DNA of 6,528 nucleotides from Solirubrobacteraceae bacterium (lineage in GTDB: Bacteria > Actinomycetota > Thermoleophilia > Solirubrobacterales > Solirubrobacteraceae), in the NCBI GenBank assembly GCA_030447005.1, contig JAUJME010000090.1:1-6528 (forward strand), given 5' to 3'. The notes under the pieces were generated by a model that was not told the DNA's origin, did no database searches, and was given only the letters and a program-made list of their open reading frames with translations. A program made the position numbers and the translations under genes. This document shows, one piece after another, positions 1-5,061 of the stretch (the stretch's first letter is position 1; the number at the start of each line of letters is the position of its first letter).

Positions 1-2
1 CC

Positions 3-272
3 GGGGCGGAGGAGCCGCTCGCGCTCATCCGCCAGGAGGAGCACATCGACGAGCCTGAGCCCGGGCAGTACGTCCACGTCAGGGAACCGCGCGTGACGGA
101 GTGGCCGGTGGAGTTCCTCCGCCGCCCCCGGCGAACCCCGAGGACGATCCCCGACTTCCTGGCTCCGGACGCGCCCGCCAACCGGCTCGACATCCTGCGC
201 GGTCTCGTCCCACAGGGCGCCGGCGCCGGCGCCGCTCCAGTCAGGCCGCCTCGACCAGCCCGATCACCTTGA
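3..272 (+). CDS. C-terminal part of an unidentified protein (cut by left edge)
   Basis: An open frame enters from the left edge and stops at TGA 270-272, giving the last 89 residues of a protein. Third codon positions are almost all G or C, and the composition is that of a real soluble protein: an acidic stretch near residues 3-20, then a Tyr/Val/His segment, then a basic Pro/Arg stretch and a segment reading IPDFLAP near residues 47-53. The last 20 or so residues are Gly/Ala/Pro/Arg-rich and look like a disordered tail; they are encoded partly by a short GCCGGC-type repeat near 219-235. The end overlaps the 3' end of the convergent oxidase gene by 32 bp. I do not recognise the family. The reverse strand is also open in one frame here, but its third positions are less GC-biased, so the plus strand is preferred. 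An earlier functional stop cannot be placed because the beginning is missing. Confidence 0.5.
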   Translation, partial: GAEEPLALIRQEEHIDEPEPGQYVHVREPRVTEWPVEFLRRPRRTPRTIPDFLAPDAPANRLDILRGLVPQGAGAGAAPVRPPRPARSP

Positions 273-1158
273 GGCGGCGCTGGAGCGCCCGGATCGCGAA
301 GTCGCGCGTCTGGTTGACGCTCGCGCCGAAGATCTCGACGTCGTCGCTCTCCGCCCACGGCGGGCGCAGGACGCCGTCGGCCGCCGGGCCGACCTCCGCG
401 AGCGTGCGCTGGATCGCCGTCGTGTAGCGCGGGTCGCGCCGTGACATGTCGCGCAGGAAGCGGGCGCCGAACGCGACGTGGCGGTGCTCGTCGCGCGCCA
501 CCAGGGTGAAGCCGGCGCGGAAGCCCGGGAGCGTGTCCTGGCGCTCGTTGTAGTCGATGATGAAGTGCTGGCCCGTCAGCGCCAGCATCCCCTCGACGAT
601 CATGTGGTAGATCGTCACCGCCTCGACGAGGGTCTCGAGGTCCTCCGGCTCGGCGGCCAGCCGGTCCACGCGCGAGCTCAGCATGTCGTCGAAGAGCACG
701 CCGAACTGCTCGTTGACGTGGGCCGACGTCTCCGCGAGCCGGTCCTGGAGGTTGTCGGACTCGAGCACCCCCACCTCGGCGTAGAAGCGGTCGAAGAACG
801 CGACGTGGCGCGCCTCGTCGGCGATCTGCGTGCAGAGGAAGAGGCGCATGTCCTCGTCGGGCGCGGCGCGCATCATCGGCCCGAGCTCGGCAGCCACCCG
901 CTGCTCGCCGACGAAGAACGACGAGAGCCCGTACATCCGCGCGTAGCGCTCCTCCGGGCCGATCCGCTCGTGCCAGTCGATGCGGTCCTGGGTGAAGTCG
1001 AGGTCCTGGGTCGCCCACTGCTGGCGCTCCCAGAGCTCGTAGAGCTGCCGGTAGCCGAGCAGCTTGGACTCCCCGCGGTCGGCGGAGGCGTGCAGCGCGG
1101 GGTCGCTGGTCGCCTGGAAGTCGATCCGCTCCGTTCGCGGTGCGGTGCTGTCGGACAC
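241..1158 (-). CDS. R2-like ligand-binding oxidase (R2lox-type, ribonucleotide reductase beta-like ferritin-fold protein)
   Basis: This 305-residue protein belongs to the ferritin-like superfamily of class I ribonucleotide reductase small subunits. All six carboxylate/His metal-ligand positions are visible: E85 (in GEQRV), E115 and H118 (DEARH), E189 (IVEGM), and E224 and H227 (DEHRH). V88 lies three residues after the first Glu and Y184 lies five before E189. These are the positions that form the Tyr-Val ether cross-link in characterised R2lox proteins such as M. tuberculosis Rv0233, whose IVEGMLALTG segment is also shared. R2lox proteins assemble a Mn/Fe cofactor, bind a fatty-acid-like ligand and are thought to be oxidases, not nucleotide reductases; the substrate is unknown. 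Translation starts at GTG 1158, preceded at 9 nt by a purine-rich Shine-Dalgarno sequence (GAGGGAGAGGAG). No large-subunit gene is nearby, which agrees with R2lox. Family membership is secure; the oxidase subtype is inferred from residues recalled, not from an alignment run. Confidence 0.88.
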   Translation of the reverse strand: MSDSTAPRTERIDFQATSDPALHASADRGESKLLGYRQLYELWERQQWATQDLDFTQDRIDWHERIGPEERYARMYGLSSFFVGEQRVAAELGPMMRAAPDEDMRLFLCTQIADEARHVAFFDRFYAEVGVLESDNLQDRLAETSAHVNEQFGVLFDDMLSSRVDRLAAEPEDLETLVEAVTIYHMIVEGMLALTGQHFIIDYNERQDTLPGFRAGFTLVARDEHRHVAFGARFLRDMSRRDPRYTTAIQRTLAEVGPAADGVLRPPWAESDDVEIFGASVNQTRDFAIRALQRRLKVIGLVEAA

Positions 1159-1167
1159 GGCCGGTGG

Positions 1168-1179
1168 CTCCTCTCCCTC
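1168..1179 (-). promoter_or_regulatory. Ribosome binding site of the R2lox-like gene
   Basis: On the minus strand the sequence GAGGGAGAGGAG ends 9 nt before the GTG at 1158. It is the best Shine-Dalgarno match near any start in the window and fixes the start of the oxidase gene. Confidence 0.6.
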
Positions 1180-1191
1180 GGGGATGGCGCG

Positions 1192-1197
1192 AGCCTA
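1192..1197 (-). promoter_or_regulatory. Possible -10 hexamer for the R2lox-like gene
   Basis: TAGGCT on the minus strand fits the actinobacterial -10 pattern TANNNT and lies 33 nt before the GTG start. A transcript starting 6-8 nt downstream would have a leader of about 25 nt carrying the Shine-Dalgarno site. No convincing -35 box is seen, so the oxidase may instead, or also, be read through from the upstream phosphatase-fold gene. Confidence 0.3.
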
Positions 1198-1209
1198 CCC
1201 GTCCCTTGG

Positions 1210-1221
1210 CTGGCCGGCCAG
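1210..1221. repeat. 12-bp perfect palindrome between two minus-strand genes
   Basis: CTGGCCGGCCAG is a perfect palindrome directly after the stop codon of the upstream minus-strand gene and just upstream of the possible -10 hexamer of the oxidase gene. It could be an operator or simply chance in GC-rich DNA. With no loop it would make a poor terminator. Confidence 0.3.
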
Positions 1222-1995
1222 TCAGCGCTCGAGGTCGACGACGAGCGCCGAGTGGTCGCTCAGCCCGCCGCGCCGCCAGTCGTGCGCGTAGGCGGCGGCG
1301 ACCGGCCGCAGCCCGCGGACGAGGACGTGGTCGAGCCGCCAGCCGCCGCGGTCCTGGGCGAAGGTCCAGCTCGCCTCGCGCTCGCCGTAGCCGTGCAGCG
1401 TGCGGAACGCGTCGACCCAGCCGCGCTCGCGCAGGTCGTGGACCAGCGCGCGCTCCGCCGCGTCCCACCGCTCCCCGCGCTCGGGGCGCAGCCGGCCGGC
1501 GCTCGTGTGGGCGAAGGTGAGGACGTCGCCGTCGGGGAGCTCGCGGCGGGGCGTGTTGAGGTCGCCGCAGAGGATCCGCGGCGCGTCGCCGTCGGTGGCG
1601 GCCAGGTGGGCGGCGACCGCCTCGTGGGTGCGGACCTTCGCGAGCTCGGGCGCCGGCGCGATCGGCGAGTGGAGGTTGATCACCTCGACCCCTTCGACCT
1701 GGCAGCAGAGCACCCGCTCGGGCCACGGGACGGCGGGCGCGGGCAGCCGCTCGAGCGGCTCGCGGGCAGCGGTGAGCACCCCGAGCGGCCGGCGGCGGGG
1801 GCTGCGGCCCCGCGGGTCGAGCGCGGTCTCGCGCGCCTGGAGGCCGGCCTCCGCGAGCGCCGCGCGCCACAGCGGCTCGGTCCTCGCCGTCACCTCCTGG
1901 AGCGCGACGACGTCCGCACCGACCGCCGCGAGGACCTCGGCCTGCTCGGGCTGGCGGCTCACGCGGCCGGCGACGTTCCAGGTGACGAGCCGCAC
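1222..1995 (-). CDS. Endonuclease/exonuclease/phosphatase (EEP) family protein
   Basis: The 257-residue product has the EEP (exonuclease III/DNase I-like) fold signature in order: the N-terminal strand with W6-N7, L-Q-E with E34 as the metal ligand, N-L-H109-S, G-D145-L-N147, S-W210-T-F, R-L-D222-H and the C-terminal S-D-H248-S. These are the Asn, Glu, His, Asp/Asn, Asp and His residues of the Mg-dependent phosphodiesterase site, so an active enzyme is expected. The substrate (DNA, RNA, phospholipid or inositol phosphate) cannot be told from sequence. There is no signal peptide, so it is cytoplasmic. I chose GTG 1995 because it gives the typical beginning MRLVTWN and has a TAGCTT -10 hexamer 8 nt upstream, suggesting a leaderless message. 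A TTG at 2016 would add seven residues and touch the divergent MOSC gene. The R2lox-like gene follows 63 bp downstream on the same strand. Confidence 0.87.
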   Translation of the reverse strand: MRLVTWNVAGRVSRQPEQAEVLAAVGADVVALQEVTARTEPLWRAALAEAGLQARETALDPRGRSPRRRPLGVLTAAREPLERLPAPAVPWPERVLCCQVEGVEVINLHSPIAPAPELAKVRTHEAVAAHLAATDGDAPRILCGDLNTPRRELPDGDVLTFAHTSAGRLRPERGERWDAAERALVHDLRERGWVDAFRTLHGYGEREASWTFAQDRGGWRLDHVLVRGLRPVAAAYAHDWRRGGLSDHSALVVDLER

Positions 1996-2003
1996 GCCGT
2001 GGG

Positions 2004-2009
2004 AAGCTA
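2004..2009 (-). promoter_or_regulatory. Possible -10 hexamer for a leaderless EEP transcript
   Basis: TAGCTT on the minus strand fits TANNNT and lies exactly 8 nt before the GTG at 1995, so transcription would begin at or next to the start codon. The absence of a Shine-Dalgarno sequence fits a leaderless message. No clear -35 box is visible. Confidence 0.35.
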
Positions 2010-2015
2010 CGGCCA

Positions 2016-2558
2016 ATGGACGGCGTCGTCGTCGCGGTCAGCCTCACCCCCCGCCACGCGCTCTCCAAGCAGCCGGCGGACGCCATCCGCCTGCTCGCCG
2101 GCGAGGGCGTCGAGGGCGACGCGCACGCCGGCGCGACGGTCCAGCACCGCTCGCGCAAGCGGTGGAACCCGAGCTTGCCCAACCTCCGCCAGGTCCACCT
2201 CATCGGCGAGGAGCTCATCGCCGAGCTGCGGGCGGGCGGCTTCGACGTCGCGCCGGGGGTGATGGGCGAGAACGTCACCACGCGCGGCGTGGACCTGCTC
2301 GGCCTCCCGGTCGGCGCGCAGCTGCGGCTCGGCCCGGAGGCGGTCGTCGAGCTCACCGGCCTGCGCAACCCGTGCGTCCAGCTCGAGCGCTTCCAGGCCG
2401 GGCTGATGGAGGCGACGCTCGACCGCGCCCCCGACGGCAGCCTGATCCGGCGGGCCGGCGTTATGGGGGTCGTCGTGGCCGGCGGGCCGGTGGCGCCGGG
2501 TGACCCCGTCGCCGGCGAGCTGCCCGCGCCGCCGCACCGGCCGCTCGCGCCGGTCTGA
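2016..2558 (+). CDS. MOSC domain-containing protein
   Basis: This 180-residue protein is one MOSC domain, the fold shared with the C-terminal domain of eukaryotic molybdenum cofactor sulfurase and with bacterial YiiM-like proteins. It shows the family landmarks: G-V-E-G-D-A-H-A-G near residues 31-39, G-E-N-V-T-T-R-G near 84-91, then G-L-P-V-G, and R-N-P-C with the conserved C120 expected to handle sulfur or contact the pterin cofactor. No N-terminal MOSC_N beta-barrel or C-terminal ferredoxin/reductase domain is present, so it resembles the short free-standing class. A role in molybdenum-cofactor or sulfur transfer is family knowledge; the partner enzyme is not in the window. ATG 2016 is preceded by a weak purine stretch (GGGAAG) at 9 nt. 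Its start lies only 20 bp from that of the divergent EEP gene. The C-terminal 15 residues are Pro-rich. Confidence 0.88.
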   Translation: MDGVVVAVSLTPRHALSKQPADAIRLLAGEGVEGDAHAGATVQHRSRKRWNPSLPNLRQVHLIGEELIAELRAGGFDVAPGVMGENVTTRGVDLLGLPVGAQLRLGPEAVVELTGLRNPCVQLERFQAGLMEATLDRAPDGSLIRRAGVMGVVVAGGPVAPGDPVAGELPAPPHRPLAPV

Positions 2559-2576
2559 GCCGGGGCCGGGCTCAGA
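2554..2576 (+). repeat. Perfect 8-bp hairpin spanning the MOSC stop and the next start
   Basis: TCTGAGCC (2554-2561) and GGCTCAGA (2569-2576) are exact reverse complements separated by the 7-nt loop GGGGCCG. The left arm contains the MOSC stop codon TGA, and the right arm ends on the A of the next gene's ATG. There is no T-run, so it is unlikely to be a classical terminator. In RNA it would hide the region just upstream of the second start codon and could couple or restrain its translation. Confidence 0.5.
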
Positions 2577-3262
2577 TGGAGGGGGCGCTCGAGCTCCGCG
2601 GCGAGGCGACGGGCCTGCTCGACGATCCGCTCGTGCTGCGCGTCCGCGGCGGCGGGGACGACGGGGTGGTGGCCTGGCGCGCGCGCCACCGCGACGACGA
2701 CGGGCGCGTCTGGCGCGCGGGCGCCGCGCGGCCGGAGGAGCTCGCCGCAGGGTGGGCGGCGCGCGGAGCCGAGCCGGGGACGATCGCCGCCCTGCGCTCG
2801 CTGCGGCCGGTCTCCATCGACGTGCGCGCCGAGACGGCCGGCGGCCGGGCGGCGGCGCGGACCGTGACGCGGCGGCTTGCCGGCGACGGCGTGCGGCTGC
2901 GCCGCTGGCGCGACGGCCTCGCCGCGGCGCTGCACCTGCCCGCGCCGGGCGAGCCGCCGTGCGCGGCGGCCATCCTCGACGCGACGGGGACGGGCGCCGC
3001 CGCCGCGGCGCTCGCCGCGCCGCTGCTCGCCTCGCGCGGCGCGCTCGTCCTCGCGCTCTACGACGGCGACCCCGACGCCGCCGCCGGCCGCCTCGCCGCG
3101 GTGCCCGCCGCCGCGGGCCTCGAGGTGGCGGTCCTGCCGGCGCCCGCCCCGCCGCCCGGCATCGCGGTGCAGGGCGAGGGGGAGCCGGCCTTCGCGGCGC
3201 GCGCCGCCGCCTGGGACGGGCTGCTCGCCCGCCTCGGCGCGCGGGCGCGCGCTACGGCCTGA
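2576..3262 (+). CDS. BAAT/acyl-CoA thioesterase-like protein lacking the catalytic core
   Basis: The 228-residue product resembles the acyl-CoA thioester hydrolase/bile acid-CoA:amino acid N-acyltransferase (BAAT) family. Residues 8-50 match the start of the N-terminal immunoglobulin-like domain (LLDDPLVLRVRG, then a D-D-D-G-R-V-W segment). Residues 97-165 match the domain join and first strands of the alpha/beta hydrolase (G-V-R, A-A-L-H-L-P, G-T-G, L-L-A-S-R-G). Family members are about 400-430 residues with a Cys or Ser nucleophile in a G-x-S/C-x-G-G elbow, an Asp and a His. Here no nucleophile elbow and no catalytic His are present. Residues 200-222 again resemble the family's extreme C-terminus (G-E-P, A-A-W-D-G-L-L), which suggests an internal deletion rather than a simple early stop. 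The frame is intact with strong GC third-position bias, so it seems to be maintained. It may be a non-catalytic binding protein. It follows the MOSC gene by 17 bp and overlaps the convergent lipoprotein gene by 11 bp. The alignment was made by eye. Confidence 0.62.
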   Translation: MEGALELRGEATGLLDDPLVLRVRGGGDDGVVAWRARHRDDDGRVWRAGAARPEELAAGWAARGAEPGTIAALRSLRPVSIDVRAETAGGRAAARTVTRRLAGDGVRLRRWRDGLAAALHLPAPGEPPCAAAILDATGTGAAAAALAAPLLASRGALVLALYDGDPDAAAGRLAAVPAAAGLEVAVLPAPAPPPGIAVQGEGEPAFAARAAAWDGLLARLGARARATA

Positions 3263-3746
3263 CGGCGACCAGCGTGCCCCGCCCCGCGTCGCCCGCGTCG
3301 ATCGGGTACTCGCCCGGCTGCTGGCCCGCCACGTCGAGCGAGCGCTCCGACCGCGCCGGCACGGTGACCGACTCGTGCGCGCCGCGCAACGCGACCGTGA
3401 TCTCGCGCGGCAGGTCGTTGCGGACGATGAGCCGGAGCGCGAGGAAGGCGGGCGCCTCGATCGTCGGCGGCGTGACCCCCTCGCCGTCGACCACCACCCG
3501 GAGCTTCGTGCGGGCCGCCTCCTCGTCGCCCGCGCCGCCCTCGGCCTCCTCCGGGCTCCCCGTCGCGTCGGGCGGTGGGGTGGGCGCGCTGGGCGCGGTG
3601 GCGGTCGGCGGGGTCGGCGTGGCGCTCGGGCTCGGCGCGAGCGACGGCGAGTCGTCGCGGATCGTCGGCGAGGAGATCGGCTCGTCCTCCCCGCCGCAGG
3701 CCGAGAGCGCGGCGGCCAGCAGCCCGAGTGCGAGCGCCCGCCTCAC
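3252..3746 (-). CDS. Lipoprotein with a cupredoxin-like domain
   Basis: The 164-residue product starts at GTG 3746, whose last two bases open the TGA of the upstream gene (GTGA overlap). Residues 1-16 form a short lipoprotein signal peptide (MRRALALGLLAAALSA) with lipobox L-S-A-C, so C17 should be lipidated and the mature protein anchored outside the membrane. Residues 19-80 are a flexible linker rich in Pro, Ser, Thr and then Glu/Ala. Residues 81-164 form a beta-rich domain with the pattern of cupredoxin-like folds (P-P-T-I-E-A-P, L-I-V-R-N, P-G-E-Y-P-I-D). No Cys or Met and only one His (H124) occur in this domain, so a classical type 1 copper site is absent. A frame extending to 3908 is open upstream, but the signal peptide fixes the GTG start. 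It is the last gene of the operon, and its TAG stop lies inside the convergent BAAT-like gene. Function is unknown; a structural or ligand-binding envelope role is inferred. Confidence 0.8.
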   Translation of the reverse strand: MRRALALGLLAAALSACGGEDEPISSPTIRDDSPSLAPSPSATPTPPTATAPSAPTPPPDATGSPEEAEGGAGDEEAARTKLRVVVDGEGVTPPTIEAPAFLALRLIVRNDLPREITVALRGAHESVTVPARSERSLDVAGQQPGEYPIDAGDAGRGTLVAVRP

Positions 3747-4018
3747 GAGCCGATCGAGAACAGCGCCTCGAGGTCGTGCTGGGAGAACACCTCGAACGCC
3801 ACCATCGTGTGCGTCCGCTTGATCCCCTCGAGCTGGGCCAGCCGGCCGGTGATCAGCGGCGCGAGCAGGTCGGGCTCGCGCACGCGGATCACCGCCACGA
3901 AGTCCCACTCCCCCGTCACCGAGTAGGCCTCGGCCACGCCCTCCACGTCGGCGAGCTGGCCGCCGAGCGCCGGCATCGCCGAGCGCTCGGCCTCGATCAG
4001 GACGATCGCGTGGGTCAC
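3743..4018 (-). CDS. Stand-alone Lrp/AsnC ligand-binding (RAM) domain protein
   Basis: The 91-residue product corresponds to the effector-binding RAM domain of Lrp/AsnC regulators (alpha-beta sandwich, usually a dimer or higher oligomer) with no helix-turn-helix. Visible landmarks are the first strand (THAIVLIEAE), the G-E-W-D-F turn at 36-40, the strand VAVIRV, the L-x-x-L-E-G-I-K-R-T-H-T segment near 60-71 and the final VAFEVFSQHDLEALF stretch. Such small proteins bind amino acids or related ligands in the family, but without a DNA-binding domain it probably senses or modulates a partner instead of binding an operator. GTG 4018 overlaps the hydrolase stop as GTGA, with GGGGGAG 11 nt upstream (4030-4036). 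The same frame is open far upstream through the neighbouring genes, but that part is an out-of-frame reading of the hydrolase and its neighbour. Its own stop overlaps the lipoprotein start, so all three proteins are expected to be made together. Confidence 0.85.
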   Translation of the reverse strand: MTHAIVLIEAERSAMPALGGQLADVEGVAEAYSVTGEWDFVAVIRVREPDLLAPLITGRLAQLEGIKRTHTMVAFEVFSQHDLEALFSIGS

Positions 4019-4692
4019 GCCGAGTGCGTCTCCCCCGGCGCGAGGACGACGACCTGCGCGAGGCCCTTGCCCTCGACGTCGGACCGGAAGTGCTCGACGT
4101 CCGTCTCGATCGGCGGGAACGTCCCGTAGTGCGCGGGGATGACCGCCTTCGGCGCCACGAACTCGACCGCGGTGACCGCGTCGATGCGGTCCATCGTGTA
4201 GTGGCCGCCGATCGGCACGATCGCCACGTCGACGGGCGTGCCGCGCTGGGCGATCAGCTTGAGGTCGGAGAACAGGCAGGTGTCGCCGAGGTGGTAGACC
4301 AGCGTGCCCGCGAACTCGATCAGCAGCCCGGCCGGCGTGTGCGCCGTCCCGCTGGGCGATACCGCGGTGTGCCAGGCCGGCACGAGCTTGACCCAGCCCC
4401 AGTCGAACTTCACCGTCCCGCCCAGGTTCGGGTCGAAGACCTCGACGCCCTGGCCGCCGATCTCGTTGGCGAGCTCGACGATCGCCACGACCGGCGCACC
4501 CGCGCGCTTGGCGATGTCGACCGTGTCGCCGAGGTGGTCGGCGTGGCCGTGGGTGAGGAGGATGACGTCCGGGTTGACGTCGTCGGCGGAGACGGCGGCC
4601 TTTGGGTTGCCGGTCAGGAAGGGGTCGATGAGGACGGTGGTCGACCCGTCGGTGAGCTCGAAGGCCGAGTGGCCGAGGTAGCGGATGTCCAT
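4015..4692 (-). CDS. UPF0173-family metal-dependent hydrolase (metallo-beta-lactamase fold)
   Basis: The 225-residue protein is a complete member of the UPF0173/YtkL-like metal-dependent hydrolases, which are usually about 225-230 residues. The N-terminus MDIRYLGHSAFEL is typical. The metal site is visible as T-H48-G-H50-A-D52-H53, H108 (PAWHT), D137 (HLGDT) and H188 (IPAHYGTF), with the family's G-G-H-Y-T-M-D loop at 162-168. This predicts a binuclear metal hydrolase in the cytoplasm. The natural substrate is not established for the family, so none is named. ATG 4692 is the only start giving this N-terminus. AGGAGGA lies inside the end of the upstream gene at 4706-4712, 13 nt before the ATG, a slightly long spacing. 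It lies 9 bp after the 112-residue gene and overlaps the next gene by 4 bp (GTGA). Confidence 0.93.
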   Translation of the reverse strand: MDIRYLGHSAFELTDGSTTVLIDPFLTGNPKAAVSADDVNPDVILLTHGHADHLGDTVDIAKRAGAPVVAIVELANEIGGQGVEVFDPNLGGTVKFDWGWVKLVPAWHTAVSPSGTAHTPAGLLIEFAGTLVYHLGDTCLFSDLKLIAQRGTPVDVAIVPIGGHYTMDRIDAVTAVEFVAPKAVIPAHYGTFPPIETDVEHFRSDVEGKGLAQVVVLAPGETHSA

Positions 4693-4701
4693 GGGGTGCG
4701 G

Positions 4702-5040
4702 TCAGTCCTCCTGTGCGGTGGTGGTGTCGAGCAGGAGGTGGCCGAGCTCGAGGCCGACGGCCACCCCGACGAGCATGGAGACACGCGTCTCGTCCGCGAT
4801 CAGCGCCCGGACGCGCGCGACGCGCTCGTCCGGGTCGGGGGCGCCCGCCGCGTTGAGGACGGCGGCACGGTGCGCGGAGCCGAACCACTCCCCGGCCTCG
4901 AGCGCCTGGTTGAGGATGCGCTGGAGCTGCGGCGCGGAGTGGGCGACGATCCGCTGCGCGGTCTCCAGACGGTCGGGCTCGGTCAGCTTCTCGACCGCCG
5001 CCTCGATCTCGGCTTCGGAGTAGGCGCGGCGTTCCGGCAC
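4702..5040 (-). CDS. Conserved-looking helical protein of unknown function, first gene of operon
   Basis: This 112-residue protein is not one I recognise. It should be almost all helix: an amphipathic segment at 8-20 (SEAEIEAAVEKLT), long helices around 23-50 and 52-64, a short acidic turn (A-P-D-P-D-E-R, 67-73), a charged helix to about 83, and a more hydrophobic helix (SMLVGVAVGLELGHLLL, 88-104) that is short for a membrane segment. No signal peptide, metal motif or helix-turn-helix is evident. The start is well fixed: an in-frame TGA lies four codons before GTG 5040, and a near-consensus -10 hexamer sits 8 nt upstream, so the message is probably leaderless. Its end carries the ribosome binding site of the hydrolase, 9 bp downstream. 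This suggests a role tied to the hydrolase, for example as a partner, but that is inference. Confidence 0.75.
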   Translation of the reverse strand: MPERRAYSEAEIEAAVEKLTEPDRLETAQRIVAHSAPQLQRILNQALEAGEWFGSAHRAAVLNAAGAPDPDERVARVRALIADETRVSMLVGVAVGLELGHLLLDTTTAQED

Positions 5041-5048
5041 TGGGCGGC

Positions 5049-5054
5049 ATCATA
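5049..5054 (-). promoter_or_regulatory. -10 hexamer of the four-gene operon (leaderless)
   Basis: TATGAT on the minus strand matches the TATAAT consensus at five of six bases and is followed by 8 nt and then the GTG start at 5040. This spacing puts the transcription start at or one base before the start codon. The hexamer is AT-rich in otherwise extremely GC-rich DNA. No good -35 box is seen 16-18 nt further upstream. It lies within the 21-bp gap shared with divergent selD, so the two promoters must overlap or interfere. Confidence 0.5.
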
Positions 5055-5061
5055 GGTCGCC

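Noticed and set aside
219..235. Short GCCGGC-type tandem repeat
   Set aside because: It is under 20 bp, lies in a Gly/Ala-rich coding tail and is expected by chance in DNA of this composition.
1..240. A minus-strand gene continuing to the left edge
   Set aside because: One reverse frame is open, but it has weaker third-position GC bias than the plus-strand frame and no clear start or ribosome site.
478..2262. A 594-codon open frame on the plus strand
   Set aside because: It is antisense to the R2lox-like and EEP genes and out of frame with the MOSC gene; the translation is Val/Arg/Glu/Gly-rich with no domain, a usual shadow in very GC-rich DNA.
3260..3262. Readthrough or Sec recoding of the TGA that ends the BAAT-like gene
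   Set aside because: The downstream frame is antisense to the lipoprotein gene, Arg/Pro-rich and unlike the BAAT family, so it does not restore the missing core.
2500..3822. A 440-codon plus-strand frame
   Set aside because: It is an Arg/Ala-rich out-of-frame reading of the BAAT-like gene followed by antisense of the lipoprotein gene.
3743..5053. A 436-codon minus-strand frame that would make the RAM protein a C-terminal domain of a larger protein
   Set aside because: Only the last 91 codons look real. The rest is an Arg/Pro-rich out-of-frame reading of the UPF0173 and 112-residue genes, both of which have clear motifs or coding character in another frame.
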